DNA from: Pseudomonadota bacterium | GTDB taxonomy: Bacteria; Pseudomonadota; Alphaproteobacteria; Rhizobiales; Rhizobiaceae | Assembly: GCA_023444445.1 (NCBI GenBank) | Contig: JAEXMK010000197.1 | Location: 1-64,000, forward strand | Length of the DNA stretch: 64,000 bases | Direction of reading: 5' to 3' | Shown here: positions 33,626 through 43,270 of the stretch, piece by piece | Layout of the letters: each line of letters starts with the position of its first letter | Position numbering within the stretch: position 1 is the first letter of the stretch | Notes under the pieces: model-generated | Told to the model about the DNA's origin: nothing | What the model saw: only the letters and a program-made list of their open reading frames with translations | Databases searched by the model: none | Position numbers and translations under genes: made by a program

Positions 33626-34852
33626 GTGAAAGTCGCTTTAGTCTCAGCCATTCCCGCCGTTCCTGCGTCCGAAGGTAATCGCAGCCGGATTCTCCAGCTG
33701 ACGCGTGCCGTTCGCAACCTGGGACATGAGCTGCATTTCATCTATGTCGATACCACCATTGCTGCCGATTTCGATTCTTCTGCGCATGAAGCGGAGTTCG
33801 GTTGCGGGCGCCTGCATTTGATATCAAGGCAAACGAGCCGTTTCAAAACGCGGCTTGTCAGGGATTTGAGTTTCGAAGCTGAAGTGATCGCATTTCGGGC
33901 CGTGCGCAAGGTCCATCGCCTTCTCGGCCGCGATAGTGGTTTTTATAACCACCTCGATGAGTTCTATTACCCGGAAATCGGCCGGCAGGTTCGGGATATC
34001 CAGCACCGGCTGGGCATCGATGCCGTCATCGTCGAATATGCTTTCCATTCGAGGGCATTTCTGGGCTTGCCCGATGATGTGCTGCGTATTCTCGATACGC
34101 ATGATTCTTTCGCCGACCGGCACAAGGCCTTCGTCAACACCGCGAACAAATATGGATACTGGTTCTCGGTGCCGCCGGCTGTCGAGCGCAGGGCTCTTCG
34201 CCGTGCGGACGTGGTTGTCGCCATTCAGGAAGAAGAGGAACAGACTTTCCGGCGACGGTTGGGAGCAGAACCGCCGGTTGTCGCAACCGTCAGCCATATT
34301 CTCGATCTTGGCGGGAGGGTGGAGGATTTCACCGCGAGCGATTTTCTGTTTCTGGGCTCCGGCAATGATGCCAACATCATTTCCTTGAAAGCTTTCCTTC
34401 AGAACGTCATGCCGTTGGTGAGAGTTGCCCGACCGGATATTCGTCTGGTCCTCGCAGGCGGAATATGTGGCAAGATCGACGATGGCGAGGGCATTCTCAA
34501 GCTCGGCCGTGTCGATACTCTGAGGGAGGCTTTCACCCGTGCGCCGCTCTCGATCAATCCCATCACGCTTGGAACGGGTATCAACATAAAATTGCTCGAC
34601 GCTCTGGCTGCGGGCGTTCCCACGATCAGCACCCGAACAGGTGCTCGGGGGCTTTCGGACCGATACCGGCGCGGCGTGGTCATTGTCGGCGATAACGATC
34701 ATCAGGCTTTCGCCGACGCCATCCTGCAACTGACCTCCAGCCGGGATCAGCGGCAGGAGCTGGGAAACCGGGCCTTTGAGGACGCCATTGAGTGGAACCG
34801 CCGCCAGATGACGGTGCTTGATGATATTCTGACCGGCAGGAAATCCGGATAA
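33626..34852 (+). CDS. GT4-like glycosyltransferase 5
   Basis: Glycosyltransferase with a GT4-like fold, 408 aa. The N-terminus MKVALVSAIPAVPASEGN (GTG start) and the C-terminal GTGINIKLLDALAAGVP and GARGL segments fit the GT4 group, but the usual E-x7-E pattern is not obvious, as the glutamates are replaced around GTGINIKLLDA. HDSFADRHKAF and EEEEQTFRR mark the linker. It follows the pyruvyltransferase by 9 bases and ends the plus-strand polysaccharide run. Substrate unknown. GC content returns to that of the genome average. Confidence 0.85.
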   Translation: MKVALVSAIPAVPASEGNRSRILQLTRAVRNLGHELHFIYVDTTIAADFDSSAHEAEFGCGRLHLISRQTSRFKTRLVRDLSFEAEVIAFRAVRKVHRLLGRDSGFYNHLDEFYYPEIGRQVRDIQHRLGIDAVIVEYAFHSRAFLGLPDDVLRILDTHDSFADRHKAFVNTANKYGYWFSVPPAVERRALRRADVVVAIQEEEEQTFRRRLGAEPPVVATVSHILDLGGRVEDFTASDFLFLGSGNDANIISLKAFLQNVMPLVRVARPDIRLVLAGGICGKIDDGEGILKLGRVDTLREAFTRAPLSINPITLGTGINIKLLDALAAGVPTISTRTGARGLSDRYRRGVVIVGDNDHQAFADAILQLTSSRDQRQELGNRAFEDAIEWNRRQMTVLDDILTGRKSG

Positions 34853-34972
34853 CGAAGAGTCTTCCCGCTGGACGCGATAATCGGTGTTGCCGTGCCGGGC
34901 GCGCTGAGGGTTGTTCTTGGTGGGCGGATCGATGTATTCAGGGGCCGGATCGTCACTTGAACCCGCTGGTAC

Positions 34973-35629
34973 ATGGAAACGTCGCTTTATCTGCCCGTCA
35001 AAGGCTTTCTTGAAAAGGCTGGTTACACCGTCAAGGGTGAAGTTGGTGGTTGCGACCTTGTTGGTTTGAGCGAGGACGACCCCGCCGTTGTCGTGATCTG
35101 CGAGCTGAAACTGAGCTTCAATCTGGAACTTATCCTGCAGGCCGTCGATCGCGCGGCTATCGCGGACGAGGTCTGGATTGCGGCGCGGGTCTCGGCCAAG
35201 GGCAGAGGGCGTGAGGCCGACAAACGCTACCGGGATCTCTGTCGCAGGCTCGGGATCGGCATGCTCGGTATTTCCGATGCCGGCGATGTCAGCATTATCG
35301 TCGGCTCTGTGACCCCCATGCCGCGCACCAATCCGAAACGCCGTTCCCGGCTGATGCGCGAACACCAGAGGCGGCGCGGTGATCCGGCGGTGGGTGGCAG
35401 CACGCGCGCCCCGATCATGACCGCCTACCGCCAGCAGGCACTTGGCTGCGCCGTCGCGCTGGCATCGGGGCCGATGCGCGTGCGGCAGATCAGGTCCAGC
35501 GTACCGGATGCGGGCAAGATTCTGGTAGCGAATGTCTATGGCTGGTTCGAACGGCTCGATCGGGGAGTCTATGGCCTGACCGAGGCCGGACAGGAAGCGC
35601 TGCAGCGATGGCCGCAACCGGCAATCTGA
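34973..35629 (+). CDS. DUF2161 protein (PD-(D/E)XK nuclease-like)
   Basis: DUF2161-type protein, 218 aa. The N-terminal half has GGCDLVGL followed by VVICELKLSFN; the Asp and the ELK triad fit a PD-(D/E)XK phosphodiesterase core. The C-terminal half has a basic segment (NPKRRSRLMREHQRRRG) and a winged-helix-like end (GWFERLDRGVYGLTEAG). Members are common in rhizobia and of unknown role; a nuclease or DNA-binding function is inferred from the fold. It stands alone, after the polysaccharide run by 120 bases, with a weak ribosome-binding site. Confidence 0.82.
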   Translation: METSLYLPVKGFLEKAGYTVKGEVGGCDLVGLSEDDPAVVVICELKLSFNLELILQAVDRAAIADEVWIAARVSAKGRGREADKRYRDLCRRLGIGMLGISDAGDVSIIVGSVTPMPRTNPKRRSRLMREHQRRRGDPAVGGSTRAPIMTAYRQQALGCAVALASGPMRVRQIRSSVPDAGKILVANVYGWFERLDRGVYGLTEAGQEALQRWPQPAI

Positions 35630-35738
35630 GACGAATTGCCCGATCGCGGGCGTCGATGAGGTCGATCTTGACCGACCGTCGCAAAGGCAGGGGTTGGCCT
35701 TCCCCCTCGTGACGAGTGTACCCGCGCATTTCATAAAA

Positions 35739-35763
35739 CCGGAAGGCGTTTGCGGCCCTCCGG
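35739..35763 (-). terminator. Intrinsic terminator of the AsmA-like gene
   Basis: On the minus strand a 9-bp stem with one G-U pair and a 7-base loop is followed by TTTT. It starts 21 bases after the AsmA-like stop codon. The DUF2161 gene converges from the other side, so it may serve both. Confidence 0.65.
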
Positions 35764-35783
35764 ATGTCCTAAAACGGCAGCGC

Positions 35784-37808
35784 CTATTCAGCCGTTGCCT
35801 GAATATCGACCTTGTCGAGCAGAAGCATCGGATTGTCGGATGCTGCAACGAGGTCCAGAAGGCCGAGGCCATTGGCACCTGTCGCCTTGACCGTGACCGT
35901 CAGCCTTCCCGGGGTGCTGATGAAGCGGCCGAGCGCTTCCACCGCATTTTGCAGCTTGGGCTGGTCAGCGGCCACTTCCTGCAGCAGGGCACTTGCCACC
36001 AATGTCAGCGTGGCGCGTACCTGGTCTTCGGTCATGTCGTTCTGCAGGGCATAGAGCTTGATCGCCTTGGCCATCAAACCGTCGTCCTTGATCGTGAGTT
36101 TTACCTCGCGACCAGCCAGCCCGAAGAGCGCAGCCTGGGCCCGGTTGATATCGAAGGAGAAGAACTCTTCGGTAAACCCGCTCGCCAGACCGGAGAAATT
36201 GACGCTACCAATATCCTTGCCGCTGAAGAAGATTTCCCGGATCAACAGATTGTTGTTCGGCTGGTCCCAGCCCGCGGAGAGGCCATAGGACAGGGCGAGC
36301 GACTCGATGCCCAGCTTGCGCGCCTCAACGAAAACCTCCTCCGACGAGTCAGCCGGGATGGGGAGGGAAAGATCGTCCTGCCTGATTTTGATATCCGTCG
36401 GGATGCCGTTGAAGGGCTTCGTCAGTCCCATCTCGAAATTCTTGAGCGTGAATTTGATGCGCTCGGGGGTGCCCTTTGAATTATCCTGTGTTTCTTCTTC
36501 GTCCGACTTCTCGGGCGCAGCCACATCAACATTGACGCCGCCGACACGGAACGTACCCAGCTCGGGTATCAGACGGTTGAACGGGAAGGTCTCAATCTGC
36601 GTATCATCGAGCGCGGCGAGCTGGGAAATTGCCTCGATCGTCGAACTCCAGTCAAAACCCTTGAGGCTTGCCTCATCGAATTTGATCGTATCGTCGCCAT
36701 TGCCGATCGACATGCCATTCAGACCGAAATCGAGCTTGCGGCCGTCCATCTGCATGTCGATACGGTTGATGGTCGCCTTGACCCTTTTGCCAGCCGCTCC
36801 CTCGCTTTCGTCAGGCGCGTCCACCTTGAACCCGATCATCTGCATGTCGCTTTTGCCGATAATATCGAGAATGGAGATGACCTTCTTGAAATAGGCCTGG
36901 CGCTCCTCCGGGGAAAGCTCCTCGGGCTTCTTGTCGGACGTAAGGGCTTTCAAGGTTTCCAGAAGCGGTTCGGCCGGCATGCGGGCGGTAAAGCCATTGC
37001 TGCGGATTTCGTCGTAGCTGAACTGACCATTACCTTCCGAGAACGAAATCGTGCTGACGGACAGCGGACCGTAGAGAGGTTTAGCGTCCTTGTCTTCCGG
37101 ACCGGCCTTTTCGGTATAGAGCCGGGCGAGATAAGCGACGTCGATATCCTGACCGGCGATGGCGCCCGTCGAGACGGCCATATGCTTCTTTTCCATGGCG
37201 CCGTTACTGTCCGGCAGGTCCATCTGGATATCGAAGTTGGCATTGTCGATGGAATAACGCGCGATCCGGCCGCCGGCGATATCCGAGAAAGCCACGTTCT
37301 TGTAAACGGTCTTCTGCTCGCTGGTCGTGATGGACTGGGTAAGGGTCAGTTCCGGCGTGGAGATGCGCGATGCCGCGAAGCGCTCGATGCGCTTTGCGAG
37401 AGAATGGGCGTTGCCATCGGTTGCTTCTGTCGCGGGCCTTTCAAAGGCGGCATTTTCGACACGCGCATGCGCCATCGAGATTTTCCCGGCGGGCATATCG
37501 ATGTTGATGTCATTCATGTCCAGCGCGCCGTCCAGGAATGGCAATTTGGGGCGTCCGTCGATGGCCGCAATCTTGATGTTTTTGCCCTCTTCGAGCGGCA
37601 ATGTCAGATCGCGAACGTGGATTTTTCCAAGAAAATCGACTTCCACAGAACCGGCCGTGGCACCGCTGCGGGCAACGAGTTCGTTGACCTTGGCCTGGTA
37701 GAAGGTTTTGCCCCCCACGACACCTGCTGCCGCAACGGCAATGATCGCAACCGCCGCCCATAGAGCCTTGCGCCGGCCCTTGCCGGTCTGTGTAGTTGTC
37801 TGTTCCAA
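35784..37808 (-). CDS. AsmA-like / DUF945-like envelope protein
   Basis: Large periplasmic protein anchored by one N-terminal membrane segment (ALWAAVAIIAVAAAGVVGG), 674 aa. The rest is beta-rich with repeated strand patterns such as VDFLGKIHVRDLTLPLEEG and IDMPAGKISMAHARVENA, as in AsmA-type lipid-transfer or envelope-homeostasis proteins; family assignment is tentative. TTG at 37808 is proposed as start, because AGAGGA lies 7 bases upstream and the open frame beyond it (to 37874) contains no good start. It stands between an intrinsic terminator and the ArsB-like gene, 147 bases away, on the same strand. Confidence 0.72.
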   Translation of the reverse strand: MEQTTTQTGKGRRKALWAAVAIIAVAAAGVVGGKTFYQAKVNELVARSGATAGSVEVDFLGKIHVRDLTLPLEEGKNIKIAAIDGRPKLPFLDGALDMNDINIDMPAGKISMAHARVENAAFERPATEATDGNAHSLAKRIERFAASRISTPELTLTQSITTSEQKTVYKNVAFSDIAGGRIARYSIDNANFDIQMDLPDSNGAMEKKHMAVSTGAIAGQDIDVAYLARLYTEKAGPEDKDAKPLYGPLSVSTISFSEGNGQFSYDEIRSNGFTARMPAEPLLETLKALTSDKKPEELSPEERQAYFKKVISILDIIGKSDMQMIGFKVDAPDESEGAAGKRVKATINRIDMQMDGRKLDFGLNGMSIGNGDDTIKFDEASLKGFDWSSTIEAISQLAALDDTQIETFPFNRLIPELGTFRVGGVNVDVAAPEKSDEEETQDNSKGTPERIKFTLKNFEMGLTKPFNGIPTDIKIRQDDLSLPIPADSSEEVFVEARKLGIESLALSYGLSAGWDQPNNNLLIREIFFSGKDIGSVNFSGLASGFTEEFFSFDINRAQAALFGLAGREVKLTIKDDGLMAKAIKLYALQNDMTEDQVRATLTLVASALLQEVAADQPKLQNAVEALGRFISTPGRLTVTVKATGANGLGLLDLVAASDNPMLLLDKVDIQATAE

Positions 37809-37955
37809 GAATTCGTCCTCTGTGACGCCAAATGAGATTGTGCGCCTTTTAAGCACGCAAAAGTTGCTGCGCAAGCCGATGTCAGGGGAAAACCGCGCGT
37901 ATTTCGCGATAACCCCTTCGCAGCTTCCGGCGCGATCTTCGAGGTCCTTCGAAGG

Positions 37956-39209
37956 TCAGAGCAGCAATGTTGCAAGCGACGCCAGCAAAGCCGGTGTCAT
38001 GACCACGACGCCGAGTTTGAGAAAGTCCAGCGCGCTCACGTGCAGCCCTTCGCGCCGGAGTGCTGACAGCCACAGGATGGTTGCAAGCGACCCCGTGACC
38101 GACAGGTTCGGTCCCAGGTCCACGCCGATCAGGACGGCGGCGGTGACATTGTCTGGCACCTGTGCAGCCTGAACGGCACTTGCGGCGAAGAGGCCAGCCG
38201 GCAGGTTGTTGACGAGGTTGGAGAAGAGGGCGACGGCCACGCCGCCGATCCCGATGGCCTGCGCCTCGGAATGCAGGCTCAGCGCCTTCAATTGTTCGGC
38301 GACCACGGCGGTGATGCCCGTATGGCTGACAGCCTCAACGATGACGAACAGCCCCGCAACGAGCGGCAGCACGCCCCAGCTCACATCCTTGATGATCTCC
38401 ACCGGGTTCTGCCGCACGATGGCTAGAACGAGGACGGTCGTGATCACGCCGGCAAGGAACGTCGGAAGGCCGAGGTCCATGTGGAATGCAGAGGCTGACA
38501 GCAGCACGGCGGCGGTTGCCAGCAGGCCGGCACCCGCCAGTTTCGCCGGCAGGCTGAGGGTTGGGCGTTCCACCCGATCCGCGACGGTGTCTTCGGCGAG
38601 AACACGGCGCTGCGACCAGTAAAGGGCGAGAAAGGTGACGACGATTGCCGCAATCGACGGCAGCAGGAAGGTGTCCAGCCAGCGGGACAGCGGCGGCATC
38701 TCGCCGCCGGCGAAAATGACGAGGTTGGCAGGGTTGGAGATCGGCAGCACGAAACTCGCGGCATTGGCAATGAAGGCGCAGATATAGAGGTAAGGAAGGG
38801 GATCCTTGACCCTGGCAGCGCGGCATGCCGCATAAACGGCGGGCGTCAGGACAACGGCGGTTGCGTCGTTGGAAAGAAGCGCGGTCACAATCACACCGAT
38901 CAGGTAGATCAGTACGAAGAGGCGCCGCGAAGACCCTCTGGCGTAGGAGATCGCGACGGCGGCAACCCAGTCGAACAGGCCCTCGCGCCGGGCAAGCTCT
39001 GACAGCAGCATCATGCCGGTCAAGAAGAGGTAGACGTCGAGACCCTTGATCACCCCTGACCAGACTTCCGCAGGCGTCAGAATACCGAGCGCGAGGATCA
39101 GCAGCGCTCCGGCGACGGCCCAAATGGCCTCGGGCAATCGGAAAGGCCTGATGACCACGCCTGCCGCAGTCGCGACCGCAATGGCCGCCGTATAATACGC
39201 AGCGCTCAT
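37956..39209 (-). CDS. ArsB/NhaD-type anion or arsenite transporter
   Basis: Integral membrane transporter of the ion transporter superfamily (ArsB/SLC13-like), 417 aa, about twelve hydrophobic segments. LLSNDATAVVLTPAVY is a conserved re-entrant loop motif, and NLVNNLPAGLFAA and ISNPANLVIFAGG are further family signatures. Members export arsenite or antimonite or exchange cations; no ars regulator or arsenate reductase is adjacent, so arsenite is unproven. AAGGAA lies 6 bases before the ATG. Divergent from the dihydroxyacetone kinase gene across 338 bases. Confidence 0.85.
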   Translation of the reverse strand: MSAAYYTAAIAVATAAGVVIRPFRLPEAIWAVAGALLILALGILTPAEVWSGVIKGLDVYLFLTGMMLLSELARREGLFDWVAAVAISYARGSSRRLFVLIYLIGVIVTALLSNDATAVVLTPAVYAACRAARVKDPLPYLYICAFIANAASFVLPISNPANLVIFAGGEMPPLSRWLDTFLLPSIAAIVVTFLALYWSQRRVLAEDTVADRVERPTLSLPAKLAGAGLLATAAVLLSASAFHMDLGLPTFLAGVITTVLVLAIVRQNPVEIIKDVSWGVLPLVAGLFVIVEAVSHTGITAVVAEQLKALSLHSEAQAIGIGGVAVALFSNLVNNLPAGLFAASAVQAAQVPDNVTAAVLIGVDLGPNLSVTGSLATILWLSALRREGLHVSALDFLKLGVVVMTPALLASLATLLL

Positions 39210-39547
39210 GTGTTTCCTTGATGCTCGTTGTTGAGGTTGATCAGGTGGTGGGTTGCGTCAGGTTATTTCAGTATTGTTTTTCGCGACGGGGCGGCCTGTC
39301 GAGAAAACGAGAGATCACCGGCGTCCTATACAATGTTGGAAGCTGGCTGACCAGAAGTCTGCCGAGAATTGCACAGCCGAGAAGGCTGGGAGTGTTCCGT
39401 GCTCGACGCTTTCCGTCGATGCGCGGCGGTTGCAATCGGCGGGGAGATCGTGCTTGTTCACGGTTCAAATGGCATCTGCACGTTTTCCAGCACGAGCAAA
39501 TGCCGGCACCGACCCGCCAGCTGACGCACTGCATCGAGGAGTAAGGC
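39210..39547. other. Divergent intergenic region, ArsB-like / DAK
   Basis: 338 bases between diverging genes. Open frames on the plus strand here have no ribosome-binding site and no recognisable product. No clear dyad or riboswitch was seen; promoters for both genes must lie here. Confidence 0.5.
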
Positions 39548-41236
39548 ATGAAGAAGCTCATCAACGACCCATCCACCGTTGTCCGGGACATGCTGGAGGG
39601 CATCGTGGCGCTCAGCCCCGAAACCATCCTGCTTGAGGATGAGAACGTGGTCATAAGGTCTGGTCTGCCCGTGGCGGAAAAGCGCAAGGTGGCGGTGCTG
39701 TCGGGTGGCGGCAGCGGGCACGAGCCGGCTCATGCCGGTTATGTCGGTGCGGGCATGCTGACGGTCGCGGTGGCGGGCGATGTCTTCACCTCGCCGAGCA
39801 CCGATGCGGTTCTCGCCGGTATCAGGGCTGCGGCGGGACCTGCCGGTGCCCTTGTCATCGTCAAGAATTATACGGGCGACCGGCTGAATTTCGGACTGGC
39901 GGCCGAACTGGCGAGAGCCGAAGGAATTCCAGTCGAGATCGTTGTCGTCGCCGATGACGTTGCCCTGAAGGACACGGTTCCTCTCGATCGCCGCCGCGGG
40001 ATTGCGGGGACGGTGCTTGTGCACAAGCTCGCCGGGGCCGCGGCGGAAAAGGGGCTTCCTCTTCAAGAGGTCGCACGTATTGCCCGGCACGCTGCCGGCA
40101 GACTATCCTCCATGGGTATCTCGCTGGGCTCCTGAACGCTGCCGTCCGTGGGCAAGCCGGGCTTTGTGCTGGGTGAGGTCGAAATTGAAGTCGGGCTCGG
40201 CATTCACGGCGAACAGGGCGTGCAGCGGATGCCCATTGCATCGGCCGATACGCTGGTGAAGCTTCTGATCGAAACGATCGAAGCCGATGGCAAGCTTGCC
40301 GGCGGAGATCGCGTCGCGCTGCTTGTCAACGGTTTGGGGTCCACGCCGCCGATGGAACTCGCCATCGTGGCGCGGTCGGCAGTCGCGCAGCTGGAGGCGA
40401 AAGGCATCGTCGTGGAACGGGCCTGGGCTGGCACTTTCCTTTCGGCCCTTGATATGCCGGGTTTTTCGTTGTCGGTCATGCAGGTGGACGACGCAGCGCT
40501 TGGCCTCATCGATGCGCCGACCGATGCCGGCGCATGGCCGCGCGGCGGTGCGGTGAACCATGCGCGGGTTCTGCCCTCGGCAAAGGCCGAAAAGACTGTG
40601 ATTGGGGCAAGCAGGAGGACGGCAGCTGGCGATCGGCTGCGTTCGGCTGCAGAGCGGGCCGCGAAAGCCCTGATCGCCGCGGAGCCCAGGCTGACGCAGC
40701 TTGATAGTGTTGCGGGTGACGGGGATCTTGGCGCCAGCATGATACGTGGTGGCGAGGCAATCCTCGCACTGCCGAAAGAGAGCTTCGGTGACGTCTCCGA
40801 TGGTTTGATGGCGATGGCAAATGCAATGCGCAAGGCAATCGGCGGAAGCTCGGGCCCCTTCTATGCAACCGGCCTCATGCGTGCTTCGCGCCAGCTGGCA
40901 GGGATCGACCAGCCAACGGCCCAACAGATGGCGCAAGCATTCGCGGCGGCGGTCGTTGCCGTTACGGAACTGGGTGGTGCGAAGCCGGGCGACCGGACGA
41001 TGATCGATGCGCTGCATCCGGCAGCAGAAACTTTCAGGGACAAACTTGCGACAGGCGCTTCGGCAGAGGAAGCATGGCGATCCGCCGTGGCGGCGGGCCT
41101 GGCGGGTGCTGAGGCGACGGCTTCGATGAAGCCGCGGCTTGGACGCGCAAGTTATCTTGGTGAGCGGGCTGTCGGCCATCCCGATGGCGGCGCGGTCGCC
41201 GTGGGCATCTGGCTCGAGGCGATCGGGGGAGCTTGA
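39548..41236 (+). pseudogene. Dihydroxyacetone kinase (DhaK-DhaL fusion) interrupted by an in-frame TGA
   Basis: ATP-dependent dihydroxyacetone kinase family, 562 codons if read through. The first part (39548-40135) is the DhaK N-terminal half: LSGGGSGHEPAHAGYVG, FTSPSTDAV, VKNYTGDRLNF. After the TGA at 40133-40135 the same frame continues with TLPSVGKPGF, GLGIHGEQGVQRMP (His that binds dihydroxyacetone) and then the DhaL domain (SVAGDGDLGASM, GGSSGPFYA, DALHPAAETF). Canonical DhaK has Cys at the TGA position (GACTVP in E. coli), so a TGC/TGT to TGA change explains it. Either a nonsense mutation or stop-codon recoding; the gene is otherwise intact. GAGGAG lies before the first ATG. Confidence 0.85.
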
Positions 41237-41333
41237 GGACAGGCTTTCTGCCGGGTTCGCTGATGCGGCGGTGGCGGAGATATTCTGCTGTCCCATCTAT
41301 GCATTGCAGAACGGTCATTGACGGGTCGAAGGC

Positions 41334-42125
41334 TCAGCCGATCAGGTGCAAACCCGCATCCGAGAGCCTGAGAACGGTAAGCCTACCCGTGGTAAAGGCG
41401 CCGGTGTCGATGCCGATGCGCTGCGGGCCGGTCTCCGGTTGTTCCACAGGCGTGTGCCCGTGGACGACAAGGAGGTCCAGTCCGGCCCCCTGCGACAGGA
41501 AAGGTTCACGGATCCAGAGCATGTCTTCATCGGTCTGCGCATCCAGCGGCAATCCCGGCCTCAAACCGGCATGTACGAAGATAGAGGACCCAATCCGGGC
41601 GTAGATGGGCAGACTGGATAGAAGCTGACGATGGCTCGGCGGGATTGCGCCAAGCAGCGCGTCCCTGAATGGCTGCAGCCGGAGCTTACCCTTGTGCATG
41701 AAATAGTCGATATCGACGCCGTAAGACAGAAGCGTCTGGCGGCCGCCAAAGTCCAGCCAGCTCATATTCTCCTGCGGATTTTCGAGAAAATCGTGGAAGA
41801 GTTGCTCGTGGTTGCCGCAAAGCGCGATACGGCGAAGCGGCGCGGGCGGCGCTTGCAGCAGATGGTCGAGAACGCCGCGGGAATCGCGTCCGCGATCGAC
41901 GTAATCACCAAGCAGAACCACCAGCGCCGGGGAGGGATCGGGGCCCAGATCGGCGAGGATTTTCCGCTCCGCCTGTAAAAGCAGGTCGAGGCTGCCGTGG
42001 ACGTCGCCAATGGCGTAAATGGGGAAAAAGGCCGGCTTGTCGCCAAGGTCTATTCTTCGCCGCCTCCGGTCGTCGCGGGGGGCTGGTTGCTTACGACCGC
42101 GAATCCAGTGGAATACCTTGGGCAT
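41334..42125 (-). CDS. Serine/threonine protein phosphatase (metallophosphoesterase)
   Basis: PPP-type metallophosphoesterase, 263 aa. The metal-binding motifs are in order: GDVHGS at 40-45 (D41, H43), GDYVDRG at 73-79, GNHE at 104-107, and the C-terminal VHGHTP with its His ligands. A short basic N-terminus precedes the domain. It may dephosphorylate proteins or nucleotides such as Ap4A-type compounds. Downstream of the BTLCP gene on the same strand (96 bases), converging on the kinase. Weak ribosome-binding site. Confidence 0.9.
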   Translation of the reverse strand: MPKVFHWIRGRKQPAPRDDRRRRRIDLGDKPAFFPIYAIGDVHGSLDLLLQAERKILADLGPDPSPALVVLLGDYVDRGRDSRGVLDHLLQAPPAPLRRIALCGNHEQLFHDFLENPQENMSWLDFGGRQTLLSYGVDIDYFMHKGKLRLQPFRDALLGAIPPSHRQLLSSLPIYARIGSSIFVHAGLRPGLPLDAQTDEDMLWIREPFLSQGAGLDLLVVHGHTPVEQPETGPQRIGIDTGAFTTGRLTVLRLSDAGLHLIG

Positions 42126-42221
42126 AGCTGCCGATACTGTCTCTCCCGCACAAGGTCAAGAGTGATCGATTATCTGCCGGAGCCTACTCGAATGAAGCCC
42201 CAAATATGTGTTTCTGGCGGT

Positions 42222-42824
42222 CTAGAGTTTAAGCCAGACGCGCGGGTTTTCATGTGACTGGATCTTGATCCATTTCAGATCGACCGCTTTCCACGGTTTG
42301 ACGACGTTGGTGCGGTTATCCAGAACCAGATCGCCCTGGCTTGTGCTGACAACCAGGACGGCATGGCCGATACCGTCGGTCGTGCGGGCCGTCGCGATGC
42401 GCAAGGCGCCCGAGGGCCAGCCGGCGCGCAGCAGGCGCTGCCGCTTGGTCACCGCGAAATCATCGCAGTCACCGCTTGCCGGGTTCAGCTTCCAGTCGTC
42501 TTCACCATCAGGCTCGCTGGCATAGCGGATCGAGGTGTTGATTTCGGCATTGATGCGCTGGAGTTCCATGCGCGTCTGTTTTGTCAGCTCCACCATGTCG
42601 CCATCGCCGATCCGGACGCATTGATCAGCGGCGCTGTCGCAGAATTTCGCAAAGGCAATGGGCGCGATGGTCGGGCGGCTTGTCGGCATGAACTGGCCGG
42701 GCCGAGCGGCCCCCGGCTTCTGGGCGAGGCCAAGCGGTACGGCCGACGCCGTTGTCGCAATGCTTGCCGCCACGCCGGCGGCGACGGCAAAAATCTTTGC
42801 CAGACGGATTTTTTTCTTCGCCAT
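42222..42824 (-). CDS. Transglutaminase-like cysteine proteinase (BTLCP)
   Basis: Bacterial transglutaminase-like cysteine peptidase, 200 aa. An N-terminal signal peptide (KIFAVAAGVAASIATTASA) targets it to the periplasm. The catalytic triad is visible: C120 in GDCDDFAVTKR, H154 in GHAVLVV, and D169 in LVLDN. This family includes LapG-like proteases that cleave surface adhesins, but a LapD partner is not visible here, so the target is unknown. It is common in rhizobia. The upstream gap to the small secreted protein is 146 bases. Confidence 0.88.
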   Translation of the reverse strand: MAKKKIRLAKIFAVAAGVAASIATTASAVPLGLAQKPGAARPGQFMPTSRPTIAPIAFAKFCDSAADQCVRIGDGDMVELTKQTRMELQRINAEINTSIRYASEPDGEDDWKLNPASGDCDDFAVTKRQRLLRAGWPSGALRIATARTTDGIGHAVLVVSTSQGDLVLDNRTNVVKPWKAVDLKWIKIQSHENPRVWLKL

Positions 42825-42970
42825 GTCCTTGCCCCTGCACAGTTGTCTTCTCTTGTGCTGGCACCATAGCGGCCCTTTCTTGCATGCCGTTTAAGTCGAT
42901 GGATTGCATTTTAGTGAAATCCGATTTCGTCACGGCAGGCTGAAAGCGGCCTGAATGAGCGGGCTGGCGC

Positions 42971-43270
42971 TCACCTGCAGCGCGTTTGACCCTCGCTGTC
43001 AACGACACAGGTCTGTTGCGGGGCGGCCCGTCTGAGTTCGCGCCGTGTTTCGGGCGAGGTGCCGCCCGCCGGCGGCCGGTCATAATTTCGGTAAACCTCG
43101 AAATTTCGCCCGCCGAGGGTTCCCTGCGCACCGCCGCGCCCATCCGGCGTCACTTCAAAATTCTGGTATTGCTGGGCATGAGCACCCGTCGCGAGGCCGA
43201 TCATGACGGAGAGAACCCCTGCCGCGAGGCTGTCCCGCACTATCGTTGCCTGCCGCATGCGCAACCTCAT
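42971..43270 (-). CDS. Small secreted protein (99 aa)
   Basis: No family recognised. A Sec signal (ATIVRDSLAAGVLSVMIGLATGAHA) is followed by a 65-residue, polar, Gly/Arg-rich mature part that starts QQYQNFEVTPDGRGG and ends with two Cys (QTCVVDSEGQTRCR), which could form a disulfide. The ATG at 43270 is chosen because GGAGG lies 8 bases upstream; the frame is open to 43444 without support. Located on the same strand as the BTLCP gene, 146 bases upstream of it. Confidence 0.65.
   Translation of the reverse strand: MRLRMRQATIVRDSLAAGVLSVMIGLATGAHAQQYQNFEVTPDGRGGAQGTLGGRNFEVYRNYDRPPAGGTSPETRRELRRAAPQQTCVVDSEGQTRCR

Noticed and set aside
33824..35878. 684-codon open frame on the minus strand
   Set aside because: It runs antisense through the GT4 and DUF2161 genes, which have clear family motifs. 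Long antisense frames are expected in GC-rich DNA; this one has no recognisable domain or start.
40103..41296. 397-codon minus-strand open frame over the DhaL part
   Set aside because: Antisense to a conserved kinase domain; no domain seen.
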